64,000 nt of DNA. It comes from Puniceicoccaceae bacterium Marseille-Q1082 (GTDB taxonomy: Bacteria > Verrucomicrobiota > Verrucomicrobiia > Opitutales > Intestinicryptomonadaceae). The notes beneath the pieces are model-generated. The model was not told where the DNA came from. It did not search any database and worked only from the letters and a program-made list of their open reading frames with translations. A program made the position numbers and the translations under genes. The stretch spans positions 1,631,671 through 1,695,670 of the forward strand of contig CAJGBI010000001.1 in the NCBI GenBank assembly GCA_904424815.1. The letters are read 5' to 3'. Positions 52,053 to 59,696 of the stretch are shown piece after piece (positions within the stretch are counted from its first letter, which is position 1; every line of letters begins with the position of its first letter).

Positions 52053-52280
52053 ATGCCCATATACGAATACAAATGCCAAAAGTGCTCGGCCGTGTTCGAG
52101 GCGCTTGTGCGCGGCCGCGAAAAGCCCGCCTGCCCCGAGTGCGGCTCGGGGAGGCTGAAAAAACTCGTGTCTTCCTTCGGCGTGGGCCGCGCCGCGAAAA
52201 ATTCCCGCCCGCCGTGCGGAGGGGAGCGGCGAGGGAACTCGTGCTGCGGGGGATGCTCCTGCGGTCACTGCGGCGGATAA
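52053..52280 (+). CDS. FmdB-family zinc-ribbon protein
   Basis: 75 residues from ATG 52053 (MPIYEYKCQKC). The N-terminal 40 residues are the FmdB/regulatory zinc ribbon: CQKC and CPECG four-cysteine site. The C-terminal part is Gly/Cys-rich (CCGGCSCGHCGG), resembling small SSG-type extensions. Function unknown, often near regulators or methylotrophy genes. The next gene follows at 1 base, so it is operon-linked with the lipoprotein. Confidence 0.75.
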   Translation: MPIYEYKCQKCSAVFEALVRGREKPACPECGSGRLKKLVSSFGVGRAAKNSRPPCGGERRGNSCCGGCSCGHCGG

Positions 52281-52281
52281 G

Positions 52282-53220
52282 ATGGCGAATGTCCGGCAGG
52301 CGGCTTTTCGGGCGGCTCTGGCCGCCCTCGCGCTCTCGGGGTGCGCGGGAGGGGATCCTCCCGCCCCTCCGCAGGCGGCAGCGCGCGCCCAAACGGGTGC
52401 GAAAACCTACACGCTCGCGCAAAAAAGGCTTCTGGAAATCGCCGCCGCCCAAAACGGGCTGCTCGACAAAATGAGGCGCGCCGAAAGGCTCTCAACCCTC
52501 TCCGCCTCCGACCTCATATCCGAAAAAAAGCGCGTGGACTCCCTATGGAACGAATACTTCGCGGGAGAGAGCCGCGACGCCGAAAGCTACGCGATATACG
52601 GCAAATATCTGCGCGCTACCTCAAACCCCGCCGCCGCCTACGCCGCTTTTTTAAAGGCGGACTCGCTCGACCCGTCGATGGCGTCCGTCAAGCACCAGCT
52701 CGCGGTGTACGAGGGCGAAAACGGCCAGTTCGCAAAGGCGTACGGGCACTTTTTGGAGGCTCTGGAACTGGAGCCGGACAACGCCGTTTACCTGTCGCAG
52801 ACTGCGAAATTCCTGATGATAGCGCGCGCCGAGCTCGCCGTATCGGAGGGCTTCGACCCCGCTTCGCTCGACGCAAAAATGCTCGGCTGCTACCGAAAGT
52901 GGGCGGACGCCTCCGCGCCGAACTCCCGCGCGAGATGGGAGTGCGCAAAAGCCTTCTACCAAGTGTCGTCTCCGGACTGGGAGGAGGCCCTCGCGCGCTG
53001 GGAGGACATACTTGAAAACGCCACGATAGGGCTCGAGCGGCAGACCGCGCTCGCCAACAAGGCGCGCGTTCTGATAGAGCTGCGCCGCGATGCCGAGGCG
53101 CGCGAAATTCTGGAAAAAGTAGACAACCCGCATCTCGCCGGAGACAGGGAGGCGCTCCTCGGCATCATTGGCGAGGCGCCCACCGCGAAAGGCAAAACAA
53201 CCGAAGGCAAAAGCAAATGA
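52282..53220 (+). CDS. TPR-repeat lipoprotein
   Basis: 312 residues. Lipobox LALSGCAGG near residue 21, then helical repeats of TPR type: SYAIYGKYLRATSNPAAAYAAFLKADSLDPSMASVKHQLAVYEGENGQFAKAYGHFLEALELEPDNAVYLSQTAKFLM and further units to about 285. It is a periplasmic or outer-membrane scaffold protein of unknown partners. Its TGA overlaps the ATG of the site-2 protease (ATGA), so the two are co-translated. Confidence 0.78.
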   Translation: MANVRQAAFRAALAALALSGCAGGDPPAPPQAAARAQTGAKTYTLAQKRLLEIAAAQNGLLDKMRRAERLSTLSASDLISEKKRVDSLWNEYFAGESRDAESYAIYGKYLRATSNPAAAYAAFLKADSLDPSMASVKHQLAVYEGENGQFAKAYGHFLEALELEPDNAVYLSQTAKFLMIARAELAVSEGFDPASLDAKMLGCYRKWADASAPNSRARWECAKAFYQVSSPDWEEALARWEDILENATIGLERQTALANKARVLIELRRDAEAREILEKVDNPHLAGDREALLGIIGEAPTAKGKTTEGKSK

Positions 53221-53888
53221 ATCCGGATCTCTTAACGCAGATTAGGGAGGGCGGCATACTGTACGTCCTGCTTCTGATAGCCGTCACCATGCACGAATTC
53301 GGGCACGCGTTCTTCGCCGACAAGCTCGGAGACCCGCTGCCGAGGCTGCAAGACCGCGTCACCGTAAACCCGCTCGCGCACATGGACGCCATGGGAACCG
53401 TCGTCCTGCCGATAATAACCATAGCCCTTTCCATCGGGACGGGATTCCCCATGGTGTTCGGCTGGGGCAAACCCGTTGAAATCTCCCTCTCAAACCCCAA
53501 GACGCGAAAGCGGGTGGACATAATATCCACGGCGGGCGGGGTATCGATGAACCTCGCTGTCGCCCTCGCCTCGGCGGCGGCGCTTGCCGTATTCTTTGCG
53601 CTCGGCTGGGACGATTTGCGGGAAGTCGCGCTGCAATCCATATATATAAACTGCGTCCTGTTCGTCATCAACATGATCCCCATACCGCCGCTCGACGGAA
53701 GCAGGTTTTTGAAATACGCCGTCGATATGAGCGAGCAAACCTACGCCGCGATTTCGAGATACGGAATACTTATTCTTCTGCTGATCGTAAACATTCCGTT
53801 TACGGCGTCGATATTCATGTTCATAACAAGGGCGATAGCTGCGGTTTTCATATATATCGCCGCCGCCATAGCCCAAATCATAACCTGA
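53217..53888 (+). CDS. Site-2-protease (M50) family intramembrane metalloprotease
   Basis: 223 residues with about five or six membrane helices. Zinc site HEFGH (residues 26-30) inside the first helix and the second motif NMIPIPPLDGSRF (about residues 148-160) with the Asp ligand. No PDZ domain, so it is the compact non-RseP type. It is expected to cut a membrane-bound substrate; none is evident. It overlaps the TPR lipoprotein gene by four bases and is followed at 2 bases by an FmdB-like gene. Confidence 0.85.
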   Translation: MNPDLLTQIREGGILYVLLLIAVTMHEFGHAFFADKLGDPLPRLQDRVTVNPLAHMDAMGTVVLPIITIALSIGTGFPMVFGWGKPVEISLSNPKTRKRVDIISTAGGVSMNLAVALASAAALAVFFALGWDDLREVALQSIYINCVLFVINMIPIPPLDGSRFLKYAVDMSEQTYAAISRYGILILLLIVNIPFTASIFMFITRAIAAVFIYIAAAIAQIIT

Positions 53889-53890
53889 CA

Positions 53891-54154
53891 ATGCCGATTT
53901 ACAAATATATCACTATCGAGCCCGACGGCTCCGAGGGGGACGTGTTCGAAGTCGAACAGCCCGCCGGCTCCGACCCCATAAAAAAACACCCCGAAAACGG
54001 AAAGCCCGTCAAGAGGGTATTCGAGGCTCCGAACATAAATATAGAATACACGCCCGGCAAGGAGAAATCCCTGAGCGACGTGGCGCGCATAAAAAAGGCC
54101 GGCTTTAAGATCCTGCAAAAGGACAAGCTTACGGGCAACTACCACGCGCTGTGA
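53891..54154 (+). CDS. Cysteine-less FmdB-like small protein
   Basis: 87 residues. It matches the FmdB layout (MPIYKYITIEPDG...KPVKRVFEAPNINIEY) but the two cysteine pairs of the zinc ribbon are gone, with charged or polar residues (PIKKHPENGK) in their place. A zinc-independent relative seems likely. It ends the operon that starts at 52053, which also contains the zinc-bearing FmdB protein. Confidence 0.68.
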   Translation: MPIYKYITIEPDGSEGDVFEVEQPAGSDPIKKHPENGKPVKRVFEAPNINIEYTPGKEKSLSDVARIKKAGFKILQKDKLTGNYHAL

Positions 54155-54170
54155 CTTTCGGCCGGGGAAG

Positions 54171-54259
54171 CCCCCCGATTTGCGCCGCGCAATCCAAAAG
54201 CGCGAAAGCGTTTTTAAGAATGCCGCCGGAGAACCCCCCGATTTGCGCCGCGCAATCCG
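54171..54259. repeat. Short direct repeat (two copies, 64 bp apart)
   Basis: CCCCCCGATTTGCGCCGCGC (54171-54190) and the following AATCC recur at 54235-54259, perfect over 25 bases. They lie between convergent genes with no coding frame. Confidence 0.6.
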
Positions 54260-54312
54260 GCACGGAGGCATTCCGCTCCGCCGCGCTACGGCGCGCGCCA
54301 ACGCCGAATGCG

Positions 54313-55347
54313 TCAGCCCGCCCGCGCGCTGCGGCGGCTTTCGATTATCGACGAAACGAGGGAGGCGAGGATAAAGGCCATTCCGATGCTCCCCGTGACG
54401 ATTTCTGGAATTTCAAGGAAAGTCGCAAGCAGCATAATCGACGCGAGCGAGCCTATCGCCCAGTACGCCCCGTGGGTGAGGTATACGAGCTTTTCGAGCG
54501 TCTTCTTTTCCACGAGCATTATCGTGAGCGACCTCACGAAAAACGCGCCCACCGCAAGCCCAATCGTTATCACCACAACGTCCTTCGTCAGCGCGAACGC
54601 CCCCAAAACCCCGTCGAGCGAAAACGAGGCGTCGATAAGCTCCAAATATATGAAAGCCGCCAGCCCCGCGTGTTTCAGGGCAAAGGCGTTCTCCTGCTTG
54701 GCGAGCGACTCGAGCTTTGCGCTCGCCCCGTGGATTGCCAGATGGGTAACCACGCCGATTGCGCCCGCAACTATCGAGACAAAGTGCTGCCCGCCCTCCA
54801 ACATCGGCTGTATCGCGCATAGGGCCGCGAGCGTAAACGCCGTCGGGGCGGCTTTGCTCCTTCCGACTTTAAGCAGGAATTTTTCGAGCGGAGAAAGCCA
54901 ATGCAGGGTCTTTTCGCGGTCGAACATGAACTCGAAAAACAGCATCATCAAAAACGCCCCGCCAAAGGACGATATGCCGACGTGGGACTCGTGCAAAAGC
55001 TTGGCGTAGTCGTCGGGCTTTTCGAGCGTGAGCCGCAGAACCTCCATGCACGATATGTTAGAGAACGCCGCGACGATTACTATCGGGAACACGAACCTCA
55101 TTCCGAAAACCGCTATCGCAATGCCCCACGTCAGGAAGCGCGCCCTCCACTTGCGCGACATCTTTTCGAGCTTCGTGGCGTTGATTACGGCGTTGTCAAA
55201 CGACAGGCTGACTTCGAGCGCGGTGATCACGAGAGCAGTGAACACAAAGCCCCACCCGAGCCCCGCGCCGACGCACTCGCCCCGGTAAAAAGCGAGGCCG
55301 AGCCCCACTATCATTATGCCTATGGACCATTCAAAATATTTGAGCAT
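54313..55347 (-). CDS. DUF475 (YjbE/TerC-like) integral membrane protein
   Basis: 344 residues, eight or more membrane helices. It has the TerC-superfamily pattern: FTALVITALEVSLSFDNAVINATKLEKMSRKWRARFLTWGIAIAVFGMR, GAFLMMLFFEFMFD, and ASFSLDGVLGAFALTKDVVVITIGLAVGAFFVRSLTIMLVEK. DUF475 proteins are linked to metal or tellurite resistance by association; function not established. It lies 50 bases downstream of the EIIA/diadenylate-cyclase gene on the same strand. Confidence 0.85.
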   Translation of the reverse strand: MLKYFEWSIGIMIVGLGLAFYRGECVGAGLGWGFVFTALVITALEVSLSFDNAVINATKLEKMSRKWRARFLTWGIAIAVFGMRFVFPIVIVAAFSNISCMEVLRLTLEKPDDYAKLLHESHVGISSFGGAFLMMLFFEFMFDREKTLHWLSPLEKFLLKVGRSKAAPTAFTLAALCAIQPMLEGGQHFVSIVAGAIGVVTHLAIHGASAKLESLAKQENAFALKHAGLAAFIYLELIDASFSLDGVLGAFALTKDVVVITIGLAVGAFFVRSLTIMLVEKKTLEKLVYLTHGAYWAIGSLASIMLLATFLEIPEIVTGSIGMAFILASLVSSIIESRRSARAG

Positions 55348-55397
55348 AGAAAAACCTTTAAAGTTTGCAAAATTTCGCGTTTAGCCCGCCGCGCCCC

Positions 55398-56774
55398 CTA
55401 CTTGCGCTTTTCGGTAATCGGGAGCATCTGCCCCCGCCTGAAAAGCGTTATCTGCCCCGTGCTCGACGACACCACTATGGATATGCAGTCGGCCATGAGG
55501 GAAATTGAATACGCCGCCGCGTGGCGCGCGCCCAACCCGCCGGGCAGCTGGAGTTTGAAGTCTGGCGTGTGTATCAGCGCCCCAGCCGCCTCGAGCACGC
55601 CGGAGCCGTCAATGACGAACGCCCCGTCGATGAGCGAGTACTCTTTGACGGTCTCGTCCATGAACGGGTTCAGGACATTCCTGTCCTCGGGCTTGTAGCC
55701 GTAAAACGGGTTTAGTATCAGCTGCTTCAAGTGCGGCTTAAGCTCCTCGGAAGAGCCTATCACGAATATGCAGCCGACGGGCTTGCCCTCTCGCCCCTCG
55801 ACGGAGAGCTCGGTGGCGATGTCGAGAACGCGCTCCAAAACCTCCGGCGTCACGCCTTCGGGAAGCATGTTTTTCTGCCCGATGAAAATGTTGGAAAACC
55901 CCTTTTCGATGTCGAGGATTACGATAGTGTCAATCTGGTTGCTCTCCCGCACGCCGCCGAGGCAGCAGATTTTCTCCTTCGCCGTGAACGTCCCGCGCGT
56001 GAGCCCTATCATCACCGCGCTGCGCAGCTGCGAAAACCTCATGTCCGAAAACGACCTCACGCCTATGAACTCCCATTTGGGGGGCAGCGCGACCGGCGGC
56101 TTTTCGCCCACAAGCACCACTTTTGCGTCGCCGAAAGTGGCGGACAGATCGGGCATTTTCAAAAATGAGTCGCCAAACAGGATTATGGCGGAGCATTTGG
56201 CCACTTTGAAAATTTTGAGAGCCGAGCGCATGACGATCTCGTTTATGCGCTCCTCCTTTCTGCGCGGCGCGTACGGCTCCGCAACCCCCTTTGAAACGGA
56301 CTTGCCGGAGCCCCCGTTAAAGGCGCCCATCACGGCTTCGCGGAAAACGGCTATGTCGGGCGAGGACTTTATGCGCCCGCACACGTCGTCAGACGAAAAT
56401 ATTTTGGCGAGATTCGAGAGGACGCTGAGATAATTGTCCACCTTCTCGTCGGAGAGCATCAGAAACAATATGCGCGTCTGGCGGTAGTCCTCGAGACCCT
56501 CGAAGTTTATCCCCGCCTCCGAGCACCTGCCGACGGCGAACACATACTTCTGCTTCAGCCCCACAACGCGCGTGTGCGGCATGCAAATACCGTCGCCGAG
56601 ATACGTGGATATCGACTTTTCGCGCTCTATAAGGTTGGCGAGCACGTCCGCGCGGTCGGCTCCGCCGAGTATGGAATCGGGAATGCAAGCGAGCAACTGC
56701 CCCACAGCCTCGGAGAAATCCGCGGCGGAAACGTCGACTATTCTCGATTTGGTGAGGTATCTCTTGAGATTCAC
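55398..56774 (-). CDS. PTS EIIA-type domain fused to a DisA_N diadenylate-cyclase domain
   Basis: 458 residues in three parts. Residues 1-150: PTS EIIA (Ntr/fructose type) with phosphorylatable His67 in LGDGICMPHTR. About 175-305: segment SALKIFKVAKCSAIILFGDS, resembling the pyruvate-kinase-C-like module attached to some diadenylate cyclases. About 310-450: DAC domain with DGA (383-385; IDGAFVIDGSG) and LGARHAAAYSIS; the canonical RHR is RHA here (Arg417-His418-Ala419). Such enzymes make c-di-AMP from two ATP; the altered motif makes activity uncertain. nuoA lies upstream (1-base gap) and DUF475 downstream. Confidence 0.82.
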   Translation of the reverse strand: MNLKRYLTKSRIVDVSAADFSEAVGQLLACIPDSILGGADRADVLANLIEREKSISTYLGDGICMPHTRVVGLKQKYVFAVGRCSEAGINFEGLEDYRQTRILFLMLSDEKVDNYLSVLSNLAKIFSSDDVCGRIKSSPDIAVFREAVMGAFNGGSGKSVSKGVAEPYAPRRKEERINEIVMRSALKIFKVAKCSAIILFGDSFLKMPDLSATFGDAKVVLVGEKPPVALPPKWEFIGVRSFSDMRFSQLRSAVMIGLTRGTFTAKEKICCLGGVRESNQIDTIVILDIEKGFSNIFIGQKNMLPEGVTPEVLERVLDIATELSVEGREGKPVGCIFVIGSSEELKPHLKQLILNPFYGYKPEDRNVLNPFMDETVKEYSLIDGAFVIDGSGVLEAAGALIHTPDFKLQLPGGLGARHAAAYSISLMADCISIVVSSSTGQITLFRRGQMLPITEKRK

Positions 56775-56775
56775 G

Positions 56776-57162
56776 CTAATTGCTCTTCGGGATATTCCAA
56801 TTTAGGACGTCTTTTTTGACTTCGTAAAGCACCCCTGTTGCAAGGACGGCTATGAAGAAAAGGGACGGCATAAGTATCGGGAAATTGCGCGACACAAAAT
56901 CTCCGTACGCGACGGCGAGGGGAATCAGAAACACAACCTCTATGTCGAATATCACAAAAAGCATCGCGACGACGTAAAACCTCGCGCCAAAACGCGGGTG
57001 CGGGACGCCCTCCGGAACGACGCCGCATTCGTAGGCGGAATTTCCGGGTTTGTTGCGCTTTGCCCTCTGCCCGAAAATGTGGCTTGCCGCCACAATAGCG
57101 GCTCCCATTCCGAGCGCCGTCAAAATCTGCACTAAAACCGGCATGTACGATGACAATTCCAT
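56776..57162 (-). CDS. nuoA: NADH-quinone oxidoreductase subunit A
   Basis: 128 residues with three membrane helices and NuoA hallmarks: SAYECGVVPEG, ARFYVVAMLFVIFDIEVVFLIPLAVAYG. A membrane subunit of respiratory complex I. It is followed one base later by the EIIA/DAC gene and not by nuoB, so it is separated from the rest of complex I, or belongs to a rearranged operon. Confidence 0.92.
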   Translation of the reverse strand: MELSSYMPVLVQILTALGMGAAIVAASHIFGQRAKRNKPGNSAYECGVVPEGVPHPRFGARFYVVAMLFVIFDIEVVFLIPLAVAYGDFVSRNFPILMPSLFFIAVLATGVLYEVKKDVLNWNIPKSN

Positions 57163-57604
57163 GGTTTTGAAAATTTCTCACATTGAACTTTTCAATGCAA
57201 CTTTTTTTTCTCCGTTCTCCGGAAACGCCGCGGCGGGCATTGCCAGCGCAACAAAAATTGCGCGCCCGAAGAAACTGGTATGGTTATTATTATTTTTATC
57301 CGATAAAAAAACGCTTGACTTTGATTTTATGCGCAATTTAAACGTCCGTTTTTTAGTTGCACTTTTATCTGTTTTCCTTTGTTTGTCATATTTTAAATCC
57401 TTTTATATTTGAATTTACTACTCTTGCGCCTCCTCCGCGTGTCCAATTTTCCGCAAAAAAATTGCTCAATTTTTAGGGACGTTTTCTCGGAGCATTAAGA
57501 TGCGCGTCAGCCATAGGCGCCCTGCTCTTCTGCGCCTCATGCGCGGAGCTTTCGCAATTCGACGAACCCGCCCGCGAAAAGGACGCCCTCCGGGTTTGCT
57601 CGCA
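57163..57604. other. Intergenic region upstream of nuoA
   Basis: Contains AT-rich segments (57280-57420) likely to hold the nuoA promoter. In the plus frame ending at the TGA at 57606 a lipoprotein-like run (GALLFCASCAELS) is visible but has no start codon; it may be the remnant of a gene coupled to the one at 57605. Confidence 0.4.
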
Positions 57605-57865
57605 GTGAGCAGGTTTGACGAAGAATTATTCCGTTTAATCGCCGAAGCACAACACAGGGGCGACCCGCTCTCGCGCGAGGATTTCAGGCCTATATTAAAC
57701 GCGGCGGCAATACTGGCAAAAACAAACACTTCGTACGCTTTCATGTCGCCCCTCGGGGCGGGAACACGCTCGGAGCTCGGCGCGCGCATTTTGCCCAACG
57801 GCCATTTCAGGCTGAAACTTACAATCGGGCGCGACTCTTTTGTTATCTCCGGAAAGTGCGACTAA
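57605..57865 (+). CDS. Small hypothetical protein
   Basis: 86 residues from a GTG whose last bases form GTGA with the stop of a start-less lipoprotein-like frame. Sequence SRFDEELFRLIAEAQHRGDPLSREDFRPILNAAAILAKTNTSYAFMSPLGAG... looks protein-like (balanced, helical first half), ending LTIGRDSFVISGKCD. No domain recognised. It could be the C-terminal remnant of a longer gene. Confidence 0.4.
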   Translation: MSRFDEELFRLIAEAQHRGDPLSREDFRPILNAAAILAKTNTSYAFMSPLGAGTRSELGARILPNGHFRLKLTIGRDSFVISGKCD

Positions 57866-57943
57866 TAATTTACGGACAATTTATAACCGAGCGCGGGCGC
57901 TGGAATCTTGGAATGCCAACCTTAGCAATATGGATTTGACGGG

Positions 57944-58249
57944 ATGGAGATTGCCGGCACCCGATTCAGCATCGAGGGCAACTCATCTGAAAAAGCCACG
58001 CTCGCATTCATGTACGACGCCGCCGAATACAAGGAATTCGCGCAGCAGGAAATCAATGTCGGCACCGGATTGGACAGCAGCTCGAGATTAACTTTCCTCT
58101 CCGATTACGAAATAGTCGTAAAGCTCACGGGCGCGGTCGAAGTTGGAGACAATTTCATGCTAATCGACGGCGAAACGGCTGGCGCAATAGCCGTCGCGCT
58201 ATCTTTGGCGGCATTCATCGCCGCAATACTGTCCGCAATGTACTTTTAG
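57944..58249 (+). CDS. Small hypothetical membrane-anchored protein (possible remnant)
   Basis: 101 residues. A beta-type N-terminal part (IAGTRFSIEGNSSEKATLAFMY...INVGTGLDSSSRLTFLSDYEIVVKLTGAVEVGDNFMLID) and a C-terminal hydrophobic helix (GAIAVALSLAAFIAAILSAMYF). It resembles the end of an exported surface protein but has no signal peptide and no VPEP tail. A TAG lies seven codons upstream in frame. A degraded surface-protein gene is likely. Confidence 0.38.
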   Translation: MEIAGTRFSIEGNSSEKATLAFMYDAAEYKEFAQQEINVGTGLDSSSRLTFLSDYEIVVKLTGAVEVGDNFMLIDGETAGAIAVALSLAAFIAAILSAMYF

Positions 58250-58386
58250 CGGCGGGGCCGCCATAAAAGTGCGCAAGAAAACGGATACTCACTTTTGGAC
58301 GGCAGGGCCGCCAGCCATTGAAGGGGGCGGCGGTGCCGCTTCCATAGAAGGGGCTGACGCCCCTTACGGGCGCAAGGTGCGCCAGC

Positions 58387-58439
58387 CATTGAAGGGCTGC
58401 GCCCTTACGAAGATTGGCTTCGCCAATGCTTCTATCCCC
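58387..58439. repeat. Third copy of the 52-bp repeat
   Basis: CATTGAAGGGCTGCGCCCTT at 58387 continues to CTATCCCC (58432-58439); it matches 34156-34207 and 34281-34332 in length and in the ATTG-cttcg-CAAT hairpin. Related fragments surround it at 58310-58380. Confidence 0.6.
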
Positions 58440-58523
58440 TCCACGTTCCCCGCAAAAAAACGAACCTCTCATAAGAGGTTCGCTAATACTTCCGAAGTTC
58501 GTTCCACAAAACCCAGCTTCCCC

Positions 58524-58654
58524 GATTTGGCGCAATGATTTTGGATGAAGAGCGAGTATTCGGGGAAAGCCGCCGGTGGGAGCGTACTTTTAGTACGTGA
58601 CCAGTGGCGGCTTTCCCCGAAACGCAGCTATTCGCCAAAAGCATTCGCCAAATC
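58524..58654. mobile_element. MITE-like inverted-repeat element (131 bp) overlapping the 3' end of hemB
   Basis: Ends GATTTGGCGCAATGATTTTGG (58524-58544) and CCAAAAGCATTCGCCAAATC (58635-58654) are inverted repeats, as in the element at 35051-35182. The interior holds another perfect 16-bp stem, TTCGGGGAAAGCCGCC (58561-58576) with 58607-58622, enclosing CGTACT-ttt-AGTACG. The right end is the coding sequence of the last residues of hemB. Upstream (58455-58523) it carries the GAACCTC/GAGGTTC palindrome of the 34-kb array. Confidence 0.65.
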
Positions 58655-59653
58655 AAGGGCGAAATATGTCAGGATTATATCCGCGCCAGCCCTTTTTATG
58701 GAGAGCACGGACTCTTCGCGAGCGCGGTCGAGGTCTATCCAGCCCTTTTGCGCGGCTGCCTGAATCATGGAGTATTCGCCCGAAACCTGGTAGGCGGCGA
58801 CGGGGAGGTTTGTGCGCGCCTTGATTTTCGCCACGATGTCGAGGTATGAACCAGCGGGCTTCACCATTATCACGTCGGCGCCCTCCTCCTCGTCGAGCGC
58901 GGCTTCGCGCAAGGCCTCGGAGGAGTTGGCGGGGTTGAGCTGGTAGCCCCGCTTGTCCAAATATTTTTTCTTGGCGCCGGCCGCGGATTTGGGGGCGGAG
59001 CCTATGGCGTCGCGGAACGGGCCGTAATAGGCGGAGGCGTATTTTGCGCTGTAAGCCATTATTGCGGTTTCGGAAAAATCGCATTCGTCGAGGGTTGCGC
59101 GGATTGCGCCGATTCTCCCGTCCATCATGTCGGAAGGGGCTACGAAATCGGCGCCCGCCTGCGCCGCGAGCGCGGACATTCCCGCGAGGATTTCGACGGT
59201 TTCATCGTTTAAAATCCACGAGCCGGATGAGTCGAGAATCCCGTCGTGGCCGTGCGACGTGTAGGGGTCGAGGGCGATGTCGGCGACGACGAGCATTTCA
59301 GGAAAGCGCTTTTTGACTGCGGCTATTGCGCGGTTTGCGAGCGACTTGGGATTGACCGCCTCGTCCGCGCGCGGCGACTTGCGCGATGCCTCCACGAGCG
59401 GGAACGGGGCTATCGCCCGCACGCCGCATTTGAGGGACTTTTCGCAGAGTTTCAAAAGGGAGTCCACCGTGTGGCGGAAGACGCCGGGCATCGACGGGAT
59501 TTTAACGGAGCCGCTCTTGCCCTCCATTATAAACACGGGCAGTATCATGTCGGCGGGGGCGAGCCTGTTTTCGGAGCACAGGGAAAGCATTGACGCGCCC
59601 TTGCGAAGCCTTCTGGGGCGCTTGGCCATATCGAGCTTGAATTTTTCTTCCAT
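58628..59653 (-). CDS. hemB: Delta-aminolevulinic acid dehydratase (porphobilinogen synthase)
   Basis: 341 residues from ATG 59653 (MEEKFKLDMAKRPRRLRKG); the ORF upstream to 59710 would overlap cysS. Condenses two aminolevulinate molecules to porphobilinogen for heme, and for the corrin ring. Active-site lysines in IMAYSAKYASAYYGPFRD and VIMVKPAGSYLDIV are present. The metal site DIALDPYTSHGHDG lacks the cysteines of zinc enzymes, so it is the magnesium type. The C-terminus ALDLANAFGE is encoded by the terminal repeat of the MITE-like element. Divergent from cysS with 43 bases between starts. Confidence 0.95.
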   Translation of the reverse strand: MEEKFKLDMAKRPRRLRKGASMLSLCSENRLAPADMILPVFIMEGKSGSVKIPSMPGVFRHTVDSLLKLCEKSLKCGVRAIAPFPLVEASRKSPRADEAVNPKSLANRAIAAVKKRFPEMLVVADIALDPYTSHGHDGILDSSGSWILNDETVEILAGMSALAAQAGADFVAPSDMMDGRIGAIRATLDECDFSETAIMAYSAKYASAYYGPFRDAIGSAPKSAAGAKKKYLDKRGYQLNPANSSEALREAALDEEEGADVIMVKPAGSYLDIVAKIKARTNLPVAAYQVSGEYSMIQAAAQKGWIDLDRAREESVLSIKRAGADIILTYFALDLANAFGE

Positions 59654-59696
59654 TGTGGTTTGATATTGCGCCAGTCGTAAAAAAATCTCAATAAAA

